From UBA8752 sp002336475 (GTDB lineage: Bacteria > Bacteroidota > Bacteroidia > Flavobacteriales_D > Sanyastnellaceae), in NCBI GenBank assembly GCA_943846755.1, contig OX044365.1:1426001-1490000 (forward strand): a stretch of DNA of 64,000 bases, written 5' to 3'. Each line of letters opens with the position of its first letter. The first letter of the stretch is position 1. This document shows positions 43,469 to 52,753 of the stretch, piece after piece. The notes under the pieces were generated by a model. That model made no database searches and had not been told where the DNA came from. It worked only from the letters and a program-made list of their open reading frames with translations. Made by a program: the position numbers and the translations under genes.

Positions 43469-45637
43469 ATGCGCCGTTTTCTCTTCTTTGCCTTGATTCT
43501 CCCCGCTTCCGTTTTCGCTCAAGTCGAAGATGAACATGGCGTCGCCTATGAGTGGATAGAAGTTCAGCTCAAGGGGATTCGTGTGGATTTCGCACGCCCG
43601 CCAATTCACGCACGCAACCTGTACCATGTGTCTTTGGCGATGTATGACGCTTGGGCCACCTACGACGATGTGGCAGAGACGGTGCTGTTGGGCAAGACAC
43701 TGCATGGATACACCGCTGAATTCGACGGTATCTCAGAGGCGATTCTGCCCTTTTTGGACATTCCATCTGCCCGGAAAGAGGCGGTATCATACGCTGCTTA
43801 CCGGGTTCTTACCCACCGTTATGCCTCTTCCCCAGGCGTGGTCACAGCGCAGGCTCGATTTGACTCACTGTTCACGGCCAACGGGTTTGACCCCTCCCTC
43901 ACCTCTACCAATTATGTGAACGGCTCCCCTGCTGCTTTGGGCAACTACATCGCGGAACAGGTCATTGCATTTGGCATTCAGGATGGCGCCAACGAAGTCT
44001 TTGATTACCAAAACCTGTATTATGAGCCTTTCAATGATCAGCTCGTAGTCTCTGATCCTGGCAATCCGACGATTGCCGACCCCAACCGCTGGCAGCCTTT
44101 GGCCATCAGCGGATTTGTAGACCAATCCGGTCAGGTACTGGACAGCTCTCCCCCTTTTCAGAGCCCAGAATGGGGTTGGGTAGCCCCTTTCGCTTTGGAG
44201 GACGACCAAATGGCTGTCTATGAGCGCGATGGAGAAACATGGCCCACTTGGCTGGATCCAGGCTCCCCCGTATACATAGGAGGCGATCAACCTGCTGACA
44301 TCGACAGCATGTACAAGCACCACTTTGCGATGGTCAGCATTTGGCAATCGCACCACGACCCTTACAACGGTGTCATGATTGACGTCAGCCCAGCGAACAT
44401 TGGAAATGCTTCCGAGTTTCCAGAAACCTTGGCCGAGTACGGCGCATTCTACAACTACCTCGAAGGCGGCGATTCAGGCACAGGCCATGACCTCAATCCA
44501 ATCACTGGTTTGGCCTATGAAGAGCAGCTTGTACCCCTTGGAGATTACACGCGTATTCTCGCCGAATTCTGGGCCGATGGACCAGACAGTGAGACCCCTC
44601 CAGGCCACTGGTTTAGCATACTCAATGAGGTGATGGAATACCCTGAATTCACCTATGAATGGATGGGAGAGGGCAGTGAAATTGACCCCTTGGAATACGA
44701 GGTGAAGGCTTATCTCACCTTGGGAGGGGCCGTCCACGACGCCGCCATTGCCGCATGGAGTGTCAAAGGGTACTACGATTATGTGCGGCCCGTATCTGCC
44801 ATCCGATACATGGCTGGTCAGGGCCAGTCTTCTGACCCTGCATTGCCGAGCTTCAGCCCGAATGGAATCCCTCTGTATCCGGGCCTCATCGAGTTGATCG
44901 ACGACACGGACAGCCTCGCAGGCCCTGGAGGCGAGAACATTGGGAAAATCAAAGTGTACACATGGCAGGGTCCGGACTACATCGAAACTTTTGAGGATGA
45001 CAACGGATTGGATGTACCTGTGGACACCACCGGCAACATTTCTGGAGTAGGATGGATCCTTGCGGAAAATTGGTGGCCCTATCAGCGGCCAAGTTTTGTG
45101 ACACCCCCTTTTGCTGGATACGTGTCCGGACACTCCACTTTTAGCCGGGCTGCGGCAGAGGTGCTCACCGCCATTACTGGTGACCCTTTCTTCCCGGGTG
45201 GAATGGGTGAGTTTGTTTGTCCACAAGATGACTTCCTGGTCTTTGAAGTGGGCCCAAGTATAGATGTGACGCTGCAGTGGGCGACGTATTATGATGCGTC
45301 TGACCAGTGCAGCCTGTCCCGTATTTGGGGTGGCATTCACCCGGTAACCGATGACATTCGCGGCCGACAAATGGGCATTGTATGTGGCACCCAATCCGTT
45401 GAGTTGTCCAATGCCTACTTCGATGGATCCATCAACAACACCTGTGGTTTTGGTCCATATGGAGGTTGCTTGGGTGACCTCGATGGCGACAACGAGCAAA
45501 CCGTAGAAGATGTCTTGTTCATGCTCGCCAACTTTGGCCACATTGGACCGCACCCCGCCGACATTGACCTGGACGATCTCGTAGGAACCACAGACCTGCT
45601 GATCCTGTTGGGCATCTATGGTTGCGAGTGTCCTTAA
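43469..45637 (+). CDS. Secreted vanadium-dependent haloperoxidase-like protein with dockerin-like C-terminus
   Basis: A 722-residue protein with a signal peptide (MRRFLFFALILPASVFAQ). The PAP2/vanadium haloperoxidase core has K-x6-RP in KGYYDYVRP (about residue 433), GYVSGHSTFSRAAAEVL with the vanadate-binding Ser-Gly-His (about 554), and SRIWGGIHPVTDD with the late Arg and His (about 617-623). These are all the vanadate ligands I can check. The last 50 residues carry two calcium-loop-like segments (DLDGDNEQTVED and DIDLDDLVGTTD) as in dockerin type I. Related enzymes oxidise halides or act as phosphatases. I prefer the ATG at 43469 over 43436. It shares 4 nt with the convergent folC. Confidence 0.8.
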   Translation: MRRFLFFALILPASVFAQVEDEHGVAYEWIEVQLKGIRVDFARPPIHARNLYHVSLAMYDAWATYDDVAETVLLGKTLHGYTAEFDGISEAILPFLDIPSARKEAVSYAAYRVLTHRYASSPGVVTAQARFDSLFTANGFDPSLTSTNYVNGSPAALGNYIAEQVIAFGIQDGANEVFDYQNLYYEPFNDQLVVSDPGNPTIADPNRWQPLAISGFVDQSGQVLDSSPPFQSPEWGWVAPFALEDDQMAVYERDGETWPTWLDPGSPVYIGGDQPADIDSMYKHHFAMVSIWQSHHDPYNGVMIDVSPANIGNASEFPETLAEYGAFYNYLEGGDSGTGHDLNPITGLAYEEQLVPLGDYTRILAEFWADGPDSETPPGHWFSILNEVMEYPEFTYEWMGEGSEIDPLEYEVKAYLTLGGAVHDAAIAAWSVKGYYDYVRPVSAIRYMAGQGQSSDPALPSFSPNGIPLYPGLIELIDDTDSLAGPGGENIGKIKVYTWQGPDYIETFEDDNGLDVPVDTTGNISGVGWILAENWWPYQRPSFVTPPFAGYVSGHSTFSRAAAEVLTAITGDPFFPGGMGEFVCPQDDFLVFEVGPSIDVTLQWATYYDASDQCSLSRIWGGIHPVTDDIRGRQMGIVCGTQSVELSNAYFDGSINNTCGFGPYGGCLGDLDGDNEQTVEDVLFMLANFGHIGPHPADIDLDDLVGTTDLLILLGIYGCECP

Positions 45638-46845
45638 ACCTGACCTCGTTCGGATTCCAAAGCAGACAACGCCTCGCCGACGGTAAAGACGCTCCCGAGT
45701 ACGGCCACCAACTCACCCTTTTGTCGGTCTTGAATGGCCTGATGCACCGCGTCTTTGACACTGTTGCACACCAACCCTGAGCGGCCCTCACCGGCCGCTT
45801 TGTGGCTCAACTCTTCTGCGGCCAAGGCCCTTGGAACATCTGCAGCACACCAGTAATGCTGCACTGCCGGTGGAAGGCAGCCCAATGCCTCCGGTACGTC
45901 TTTGTCTGCCACGGTGCCGTAAACAATGCGCAACGGCTGATTCATGGCCGCCAGTGCCTTTCCTGTGGCCGTGAGGCCCTCGACGTTGTGGGCACAATCC
46001 AGCACGATTTCTGAACTCCAACGGTGCCAGCGGCCCCTCAATCCCCATGCCGCAGGTCCGCCGCGCAAAACGGCTTCATCGCTGTCCTTGGGCCCGAGCA
46101 AGTCCAATATTCGCCGGGCTACCGAGGTGTTGCGCAGGAGCCATTCTGGGCCCTCCTCTGCCCCCAAACCCGGCATCCCATCATAGACTTCTGCCCCGAA
46201 CCGCAACGAACGCTCCAGAATGACGGAACGGGCCTCAGGGGGCAAAACACCCAGAACACAAGGGATGCCTTCTTTGAGGATGCCTGCTTTTTCTCCGGCA
46301 ATGGAGCGTATGTCAGGCCCCAAAAACTGCTGGTGGTCCAAGCCGATGGAAGTGATGGCCGTGACCAGAGGTGCGGGAAAAATGTTGGTCGAGTCCAGCC
46401 TCCCTCCCATTCCAGTTTCCAAGACGACCATGTCCACTGCCTTGCTTCTGAAATGGGAGAGTGCCATCACAAACATGAGCTCGAAAAAACTCGGCACGTG
46501 GGCCTCCCAAATCGACTGGTGCTCCGTGACAAAACCCGTGAATTCCTGCTTTGAAATCAAGGTGCCATTGACCCGAATCCGCTCCCTTGGGTCCGTCAAA
46601 TGGGGCGATGTATACAGGCCGACGCTCTGGCCTCTGGCGGTCAAGGCCGCTGCGACAGCATGGCTGACCGAACCCTTGCCATTGGTCCCGGCGATGTGGA
46701 CCACGTTCAGGTCCCGCTCAGGATGCCCAAGGGCAGCACATAACGCATGGGTTTTGGCCAGGTCAATCCGGTAACGCACCGGGCCTGTCCGCTGAAACAT
46801 GGGAAGCTGTTGGTACAACCAATCGATCACCTCATCGTATTCCAT
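45634..46845 (-). CDS. folC: Folylpolyglutamate synthase / dihydrofolate synthase
   Basis: Adds glutamate to dihydropteroate and folates. The 403-residue Mur-ligase-like protein has the P-loop HIAGTNGKGSVSHAVAAAL near residue 45, SPHLTDPRERIRVNG, VLETGMGGRLDSTN and TSIGLDHQQFLG, all diagnostic. It follows the exbB-exbD-tonB set by 47 nt on the same strand and may also have its own promoter. Confidence 0.93.
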   Translation of the reverse strand: MEYDEVIDWLYQQLPMFQRTGPVRYRIDLAKTHALCAALGHPERDLNVVHIAGTNGKGSVSHAVAAALTARGQSVGLYTSPHLTDPRERIRVNGTLISKQEFTGFVTEHQSIWEAHVPSFFELMFVMALSHFRSKAVDMVVLETGMGGRLDSTNIFPAPLVTAITSIGLDHQQFLGPDIRSIAGEKAGILKEGIPCVLGVLPPEARSVILERSLRFGAEVYDGMPGLGAEEGPEWLLRNTSVARRILDLLGPKDSDEAVLRGGPAAWGLRGRWHRWSSEIVLDCAHNVEGLTATGKALAAMNQPLRIVYGTVADKDVPEALGCLPPAVQHYWCAADVPRALAAEELSHKAAGEGRSGLVCNSVKDAVHQAIQDRQKGELVAVLGSVFTVGEALSALESERGQV

Positions 46846-46850
46846 GGCTT

Positions 46851-46858
46851 CAAACTTG
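46851..46858 (-). promoter_or_regulatory. Putative -7 element CAAGTTTG of folC, inside a short direct repeat
   Basis: CAAGTTTG differs from TAnnTTTG only in the first base and ends 5 nt before the folC ATG. The sequence GTTTGAAGCCA occurs twice in a row here, on each side of CAA, so the element is partly duplicated. Confidence 0.35.
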
Positions 46859-46892
46859 TGGCTTCAAACCCGCCATCTTCTGGCCTTGGGCC

Positions 46893-47696
46893 TTACTGCA
46901 ATTCGAAATTGAATTGTATCCAACCGATGCGCGTAGGCTTGGTCGGGTGGCTGCTGAACTTGGCCGTCATCGCCGCCTCCTTGGCCAGCGCCACCAATCT
47001 GCTGCTCGATGTGGTGCTGTTGGCCGCATCGAACCGGGCATCGGTCACGGCACCCGACTTGTCCACATAAATCTTCATTCGCACCACCCCCTCTTCATCG
47101 GGTTTGCGATCGAGGTTGGGCTCCCCTACCATGGTGCCACCTTCCAAAAAGCTGTCCCCAAATTCACCTGAAACCACACCGGTTCCTTCGATTTGGCCAT
47201 CTTCAGCCCCGCTGTTTCCTGTGCCCTGTTGTTGGCCTTCTGATCCGCCACCGCCCGAGTTGCTGAACATTTGATTCAACGCATTGGAGAGGTCGTCGGA
47301 AATCTCAGGGTCAGGATCCTCGACCTCAGTGGGGGTCTCCACGGGCTCTTCTTGTGTGGGCACATCGACTTCGCTCACCTCTTGGGTCTCTATGGTTTCC
47401 ACAGGGGCGACCTCTTCTGCGGTAGACTCACTGACCTCCTGTTCCACCACCTCCTCGACTTGCTCTGAAGGCACCTCCGATTCGCGGTCTCCACCGGCCT
47501 CCTCGACGTTGCCGAAATCCGCCATTCCCACCGCCACGAATTGCTCGCCCGGAGGAGGTGTGACTTTTTGGAAGGCCACAAAGAAGAAGCACGCAGCCAC
47601 GATGGCAGCATACGTCACCAGAGACAGCACAGCAGCGCGGCGGCGCTCCTTGCGTTCCAGGTCTTCCTGATGGCGGTTCCAATCAAATCCTGACAT
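46893..47696 (-). CDS. TonB-like energy transducer protein
   Basis: A 267-residue inner-membrane protein: a basic start, one membrane helix at about 22-42, then a long linker rich in Glu, Val, Pro and Thr (about 60-130), a Gly/Ser/Gln-rich stretch, and a C-terminal domain (VVRMKIYVDKSGAVTDARFD) like TonB. It should connect the ExbB-ExbD motor to outer-membrane receptors. It lies 8 nt after exbD in an exbB-exbD-tonB unit. The acidic rather than Pro-Lys linker is common in Bacteroidota. Confidence 0.82.
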   Translation of the reverse strand: MSGFDWNRHQEDLERKERRRAAVLSLVTYAAIVAACFFFVAFQKVTPPPGEQFVAVGMADFGNVEEAGGDRESEVPSEQVEEVVEQEVSESTAEEVAPVETIETQEVSEVDVPTQEEPVETPTEVEDPDPEISDDLSNALNQMFSNSGGGGSEGQQQGTGNSGAEDGQIEGTGVVSGEFGDSFLEGGTMVGEPNLDRKPDEEGVVRMKIYVDKSGAVTDARFDAANSTTSSSRLVALAKEAAMTAKFSSHPTKPTRIGWIQFNFELQ

Positions 47697-47704
47697 CGCG
47701 GGTT

Positions 47705-48097
47705 TTAACGGGGGGGTTGTGCCCCGAGCATGACCTTCCAGTCATTGGCCTTGGCGAGTCCGATCACTTCGACGGTCTGACCCGTGGGGACGGCTTGGTC
47801 CACCTGCAAATACAACACGGGGTCGGCCTGATCAGAAAACTTGACCATCAAGGCCGGCTCAATGTCAGCCCGCGCAATCGCTACACCGTTGAGGTAATAA
47901 CTGCCATCGGGCTTGATGGACACCGTCAGCCTCGAGCTCGCACTGCTGGTGCCTTTGCTCTGGGGCAGGTCTACATTGACTCCATTGGACACCAACGTCG
48001 ACAGGATGATGAAAAAGATGAGCAGGAGGAACACGAGGTCCGTCATCGAGGACATGTTGCCCCCGGACTGCACTTGATTGCGCTGTGATAGGTTCAT
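47705..48097 (-). CDS. ExbD/TolR-family protein of the exbB-exbD-tonB set
   Basis: A 130-residue ExbD of normal length. The helix region NMSSMTDLVFLLLIFFIILSTLV has the proton-carrying Asp; the periplasmic domain is typical (VSIKPDGSYYLNGVAI). The ATG overlaps the ExbB stop by one base, and the TonB-like gene follows after 8 nt. Confidence 0.92.
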   Translation of the reverse strand: MNLSQRNQVQSGGNMSSMTDLVFLLLIFFIILSTLVSNGVNVDLPQSKGTSSASSRLTVSIKPDGSYYLNGVAIARADIEPALMVKFSDQADPVLYLQVDQAVPTGQTVEVIGLAKANDWKVMLGAQPPR

Positions 48098-48846
48098 CAG
48101 CGCGCGGGTTCCTCGAGAATGTCAATGAACTCCAGCGAGCTGGCCTCCATCATATGGATCACCTTGCTCACGCGGCTGACCAAGTGGTTGTAAGCCATGT
48201 AGGCGATGATGCCCACGATGAGGCCCACAATGGTCGTGATCATGGCTTGCTTGGTGCCGGAAGAAATGTCGTCTACACGCACCATGCCGGCGCTCTCCAT
48301 GTCCAAAAAGACGTTCACCATGCCGATGACCGTTCCCAAGAAACCGATCATGGGGGCAGCACCTGCAATGGTCGCCAGTGTGCTCAGGTTGCGCTCCATG
48401 CTGTAAATCTCAAGCTTGCCCACGTTTTCGATGCTGGTCGAAATGTCCTTGAGCGGTTTGCCGATGCGGGCAATGCCTTTGTGCAGCATCCGTGCAATGG
48501 GGGTTCCACTTTGCTCGCAGAGGTTGCGGGCTGAATCCAAGTTTCCCGCAGACAGGTAATCCTTGAGTTTGGCCATGAAATCCTTGTCTTCCTTGGCCGC
48601 CTTGCGGATCGCCATCGACCTTTCAAAGAAGATGAACAGCGCGATGAAACTCATGATGGCCAGCGGCAGCATGATGTACCAACCACCGGAAATAAGCAGC
48701 TCCATGATGGAGACATCGCGGGTAACGACCTCACCGGCAGCGGCTGCAGCATCTGTTCCGGATCCGGGGTCTTGGACGGTTGTACCACCGAGGGTCAAGT
48801 CCTGGATGCGCATCAGGACGAAGGAGGGAATGTGGGTAGCGATCAT
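48097..48846 (-). CDS. MotA/TolQ/ExbB proton channel protein
   Basis: An ExbB family protein of about 249 residues: one membrane helix (WYIMLPLAIMSFIALFIFFE), a cytoplasmic helical domain, and the paired helices with AGAAPMIGFLGTVIGMVNVF and AMITTIVGLIVGIIAYM, the proton path. The start is uncertain: ATG at 48846, 48813 and 48897 are all in frame; I chose 48846 for its moderate hydrophobic start. Opens the exbB-exbD-tonB operon. Confidence 0.9.
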   Translation of the reverse strand: MIATHIPSFVLMRIQDLTLGGTTVQDPGSGTDAAAAAGEVVTRDVSIMELLISGGWYIMLPLAIMSFIALFIFFERSMAIRKAAKEDKDFMAKLKDYLSAGNLDSARNLCEQSGTPIARMLHKGIARIGKPLKDISTSIENVGKLEIYSMERNLSTLATIAGAAPMIGFLGTVIGMVNVFLDMESAGMVRVDDISSGTKQAMITTIVGLIVGIIAYMAYNHLVSRVSKVIHMMEASSLEFIDILEEPAR

Positions 48847-48948
48847 GACGTGGGCTTGAAGTCCAACGCCGAAGGTCGCGGTTTCCGTATGCCTCACCCC
48901 AGATTGCTGCGGTGGGTTTCCCCCGTGCCAGTGTTCACACCTGCCCGT

Positions 48949-50325
48949 TCAGGCGCCCAGCCCAAACATGAGCCAGTACACGCCCGCTCCTGCGAGGTAT
49001 CCAGCAATGGCCAAAAGGCTCATCCGCTTGAGGTACCAGACGAAATCAATCTTTTCCAGTCCCATCACAGCTACCCCCGCTGCACTTCCGATGATCAGCG
49101 CGCTACCGCCTGTTCCTGCGCAATAAGCGAGGAACTGCCAGAACAAACCATCCTGGACGAAATAACCCAACCATTCTGTGGCACCTGGGTCAGCGATGGG
49201 ATACATCCCCATGCTCGCCGCTACAAGCGGCACATTGTCCACGATGGCGGACAACAAGCCAATGGCGACATTAATGAGGTACACATCGCCTAAAGATTCG
49301 CGCAACCAATCCGCAGTCAGGATCAAATGTCCCGCCTCTTGCAATGCCGCTACAGCCAGCAAAATGCCCAGGAAAAACATGACTGAAGCCGTGTCGATTT
49401 TGCGCAAAACGCCCACCACACTCAGGGTCTTGCGCTCCTGTTCGTTTTTGGACCGGTGCAACACCTCAGTGGTCAACCACAAGACGCCCAGTGACATCAT
49501 CATCCCCATAAATGGAGGCAGATGTGTGACCGTCTTAAAAATGGGAACGAACAGCAATCCGCTGACGCCCATGGCAAAAATCAGGTTGCGCTCTCCCTTT
49601 GAAGTGGGATCGGATGCCTCATCGGGATCCAGCAACTTGGGGCGTTCGACCTCCCCTTTCATCCGAATGGACATGATGGTGAGGGGCACCACCATGCAGA
49701 CGATGCTGGGAAGAATGAGGTTGGCTACAATGACCGGAGTGGTCAACTGTCCCCCGATCCAAAGCATGGTGGTCGTCACGTCTCCAATGGGGGACCAAGC
49801 GCCGCCCGCATTCGCACATATGATGACCGCGCCGGCATAAAGCCATCGCGTGGGCTTGTCGGCAATCAACTTGCGCAACAGAGAGATCATGACAATGGAT
49901 GTCGTGAGGTTGTCCAGCGCTGCAGAGAAAAAGAAGGTGAGGATTCCAATGATCCACAGCAAACGCCCCTTTTTTCGGGTGGTGATCTTGTCGGTGATCA
50001 CCGCAAATCCGTTGTGGGCATCCACAAGCTCAACAATCGTCATGGCCCCCAGCAAAAAGAACAGAATGCTGGCGATTTCTTCCATGTGGTGCAGCAGCCT
50101 GTGCTCAAAGAACACCTTGAGGGTGCCATGTCCACCATCACCATGGTCAAAAGCCTGATAGGCCTCTACAAGGTGCGCAGGGGCTTCATGCCAGCCCAGC
50201 ACCAGAACGGCCCAGCAAAGTGTCCCGGTGATCAATGCACTGGCCGCTTTGTCTATGTGCAGGTTGTGCTCCAGCGCAATGAACAGGTATCCAACAACGA
50301 AAATGACAATGAGAATGGTGGCCAT
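48949..50325 (-). CDS. nhaD: Na+/H+ antiporter, NhaD type
   Basis: A 458-residue inner-membrane protein with about twelve helices, of the NhaD/ArsB ion transporter superfamily. Characteristic segments are YLFIALEHNLHIDKAASALI at the start, FFLGAMTIVELVDAHNGF, FFFSAALDNLTTSIVMISLL and ANAGGAWSPIGDVTTTMLW. It exports Na+ for protons and is frequent in marine and halotolerant bacteria. It follows the amino acid dehydrogenase gene by 18 nt on the same strand. Confidence 0.92.
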   Translation of the reverse strand: MATILIVIFVVGYLFIALEHNLHIDKAASALITGTLCWAVLVLGWHEAPAHLVEAYQAFDHGDGGHGTLKVFFEHRLLHHMEEIASILFFLLGAMTIVELVDAHNGFAVITDKITTRKKGRLLWIIGILTFFFSAALDNLTTSIVMISLLRKLIADKPTRWLYAGAVIICANAGGAWSPIGDVTTTMLWIGGQLTTPVIVANLILPSIVCMVVPLTIMSIRMKGEVERPKLLDPDEASDPTSKGERNLIFAMGVSGLLFVPIFKTVTHLPPFMGMMMSLGVLWLTTEVLHRSKNEQERKTLSVVGVLRKIDTASVMFFLGILLAVAALQEAGHLILTADWLRESLGDVYLINVAIGLLSAIVDNVPLVAASMGMYPIADPGATEWLGYFVQDGLFWQFLAYCAGTGGSALIIGSAAGVAVMGLEKIDFVWYLKRMSLLAIAGYLAGAGVYWLMFGLGA

Positions 50326-50343
50326 ATTGAATAAATCTGTGAA

Positions 50344-51579
50344 TTAGACCAGTTGTTCTAGGGCGATGGACATGGCTGTAGCCGAAAGTCCTTGATTTTC
50401 AGGATTCCGCGCATGGCAGCGCTCCATGGCCGAACGAATGCAATCAGATGTATCGCCAAAAATGGCGGCGTCGGACAGGCTCACCTGTCCATCCCCCATC
50501 AAATAAGCAAACACCCGAGCCATGCCACAATTGGCGATGAAATCGGGAATGACGGCACAACTGTGGTCCGCTTTTTCAGCGATGGGACCATGGAAAATCT
50601 CCTGGTCTGCGAAGGGGACATTGGCACCGGCAGAAATGACCTCGAGTCCTGACTGGAGCATCCGGTCGAGCTGGTCTTGGGTTACCAATCGGGAGGCCGC
50701 ACAGGGCAAAAACACCTCCGCACCTACGTCCCAAATGGCGGCTTGAACGTCCTCAAAAGGCGTCAGCTTATCGGCAATCAGGGCGTTGCCTTCTTTGGCG
50801 AGAAACAGCGACCGAACCTCATCCAACCCCATGCCCGCCGGCTGGAGGATTCCCCCGGCGCGGTCAATGATGCCCGTGATTACTGCCCCTTGCTTCGCGA
50901 GGTACAAAGCGGCCGCAGCCCCAACGTTTCCCCAGCCTTGAATCAAGACCCGTTTGCCTTTGACCTCGCCGCCGTATAGGCTGTAGAAATGACGGACCGA
51001 TTCTGCCACGCCATACCCCGTGATCAAATCCGCTACGCGGAACCGAACTCCACCTCCGTCGGGCAGAAAATCGGAGTCTTCGACCACCTGACTCACGCCT
51101 TGACGCAAGTGTCCAATGCGGCGGACTTTCTGGGCTTCGTTGGGCTTAAAGTGCCCGTTAAAGACGCCCTCCTGAGGGTGCCAAACTCCACAGGCCTCCG
51201 TCATGGGAATGACTTCCTTGCCAGCATCGACGTTCAAGTCGCCTCCTGTCCCGTAATAGTGCTTGAGCAGAGGTGTAACAGCTTTGTACCATCGGCGCAG
51301 CACCCCCTCTTTTCGGGGGTCGCTCGGGTCGAAGTTGATGCCGCTTTTAGCCCCTCCGATTTGAGGTCCACTGACGGTGAACTTGATCTCCATGGTTTTG
51401 GCGAGGGAAATCACTTCTCCTTTGTCCAGGCCTTTGCGCATGCGCGTTCCGCCACCAGCAGCGCCCCCACGCAAACTGTTAATCACGACCCAACCACGGG
51501 CCTCTGTTTCAGAATCAGACCATTCAAAAACGATTTCCGGAGGCCTTTGGCTGTAGCGTTCGAGCAGTTCTTTCATCAT
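50344..51579 (-). CDS. Glu/Leu/Phe/Val family amino acid dehydrogenase
   Basis: A 411-residue NAD(P)-dependent oxidative deaminase. The N-terminal domain has LRGGAAGGGTRM, then the catalytic Lys in GGAKSGINFDP and the Asp in YYGTGGDLNVDAGKEV; the NAD fold shows VLIQGWGNVGAAAALYLA. Whether it prefers glutamate, leucine or another amino acid cannot be decided by eye. The start is ATG 51579 (or the adjacent ATG 51576), overlapping the anmK stop. Confidence 0.85.
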   Translation of the reverse strand: MMKELLERYSQRPPEIVFEWSDSETEARGWVVINSLRGGAAGGGTRMRKGLDKGEVISLAKTMEIKFTVSGPQIGGAKSGINFDPSDPRKEGVLRRWYKAVTPLLKHYYGTGGDLNVDAGKEVIPMTEACGVWHPQEGVFNGHFKPNEAQKVRRIGHLRQGVSQVVEDSDFLPDGGGVRFRVADLITGYGVAESVRHFYSLYGGEVKGKRVLIQGWGNVGAAAALYLAKQGAVITGIIDRAGGILQPAGMGLDEVRSLFLAKEGNALIADKLTPFEDVQAAIWDVGAEVFLPCAASRLVTQDQLDRMLQSGLEVISAGANVPFADQEIFHGPIAEKADHSCAVIPDFIANCGMARVFAYLMGDGQVSLSDAAIFGDTSDCIRSAMERCHARNPENQGLSATAMSIALEQLV

Positions 51580-52691
51580 TCAATTCCACGAAGGTCTCGT
51601 TCCTTCTGTTGTCTTGCGAAGGTACCGAAGACCCTGCCTCCACAAATGTCTGACTTGGCTCCAGTCACAGAGGCCAATGAAGTCGGGAGCCCCTGCATCG
51701 TTCGCCACGCAAGCCATGCAAATGCCGCCGCTTCTTTGCCATCAACCCACGATCGATCGGGGACTTCGATGGTCCATCCCTGTGGCATGTGGTGGGCAAT
51801 GCGATGGACCAGCACCCCATGATGGGCGCCTCCTCCCGTGAGGAGGACACGACCGCCTAAGGGACTCAACTTCAAAGACCGCACCATGGCCTCTGCGATC
51901 CACTCTACTGCAGTGCACAAGGCGTCTTCAGGCAGGGCTATGTCATCGAGAATGTCATGCAATTCCATCAAGTCCTCTGCGGCCAGTGACTTTGGTGGGG
52001 CTGTCTGCAGATAAGCCCATTGGTCCAGCTTGGTTTTGGCCGCTGCATCCAATCGACCCCGTGACGCAGCCCCTCCATCGGCATCGTACTCCATACCCAA
52101 CCGGCCTGCTTGACGGTTTAGGAGCAGGTTGCACCCCACCACATCCCATGCGCGCACCTGCACCGATTCAGGCGGCAGGACCGTTGCATTGGCTATGCCC
52201 CCGAGGTTGATGCAGCATCCATATACACCAAAGGCATGGGCATCAAACAAGGGGACCAAAGGAGCGCCTTGACCTCCCGCAGCAACATCGGCTGAGCGGT
52301 AATCCGCGACTACTGGAATCCCCAAGGCATCGGCCATCATTTGCGCATCCCCAATGGCAGATGTACCCCGTCCGTTCGGTTCGTGGAACCAAGTATGGCC
52401 ACTGAAGCCCATGAGCGCAGGCGAACCGTATTTGCCTTCCCAATCCTTGAGGCAGCCCTCCAGGGCATTCAAGACCCAAGCCGACCATTCAACCTCGATT
52501 TCCGAAGCCTCTTTAGGGGCACATTCGCCGAGGTTCCGCAAGACCTTTACCCAACGCAAAGGGTAGTCCATCTGCCTGACTTCCAGCAACTCTACGTCCC
52601 CGCTGTCATTGCCGATTCGGCACAAGGCAGCATCGAACCCATCGCATGATGTCCCCGACATTGTTCCGATCACCAAGGTCGATTCAGCCAT
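51576..52691 (-). CDS. anmK: Anhydro-N-acetylmuramic acid kinase
   Basis: Phosphorylates and opens 1,6-anhydro-MurNAc released from peptidoglycan, for recycling. The 371-residue actin-fold kinase has the ATP motif IGTMSGTSCDGFDAAL, GFSGHTWFHEPNGRGTSAIGD, in part, INLGGIANATVLP and the adenosine motif LTGGGAHHGVLVHRI. ATG at 52691 starts right before the first motif; the longer frame to 52802 overlaps the divergent acyl-CoA dehydrogenase. ATGA overlap with the downstream dehydrogenase gene. Confidence 0.92.
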   Translation of the reverse strand: MAESTLVIGTMSGTSCDGFDAALCRIGNDSGDVELLEVRQMDYPLRWVKVLRNLGECAPKEASEIEVEWSAWVLNALEGCLKDWEGKYGSPALMGFSGHTWFHEPNGRGTSAIGDAQMMADALGIPVVADYRSADVAAGGQGAPLVPLFDAHAFGVYGCCINLGGIANATVLPPESVQVRAWDVVGCNLLLNRQAGRLGMEYDADGGAASRGRLDAAAKTKLDQWAYLQTAPPKSLAAEDLMELHDILDDIALPEDALCTAVEWIAEAMVRSLKLSPLGGRVLLTGGGAHHGVLVHRIAHHMPQGWTIEVPDRSWVDGKEAAAFAWLAWRTMQGLPTSLASVTGAKSDICGGRVFGTFARQQKERDLRGIE

Positions 52692-52718
52692 GAGCGCGGC
52701 GCAGCAAGGGGTATGGGC

Positions 52719-52726
52719 TATCTTTG
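52719..52726 (+). promoter_or_regulatory. -7 element TATCTTTG of the acyl-CoA dehydrogenase gene
   Basis: A perfect TAnnTTTG match 27 nt before the ATG at 52754, predicting a leader of about 23 nt. It overlaps the in-frame TTG at 52724, which argues against that codon as start. Confidence 0.5.
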
Positions 52727-52753
52727 CCCACGGAAATAACGAGCCTCCCTGCA

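Noticed and set aside
52724..52753. TTG start for the acyl-CoA dehydrogenase
   Set aside because: It overlaps the -7 promoter element TATCTTTG and adds ten residues before the family's normal N-terminus.
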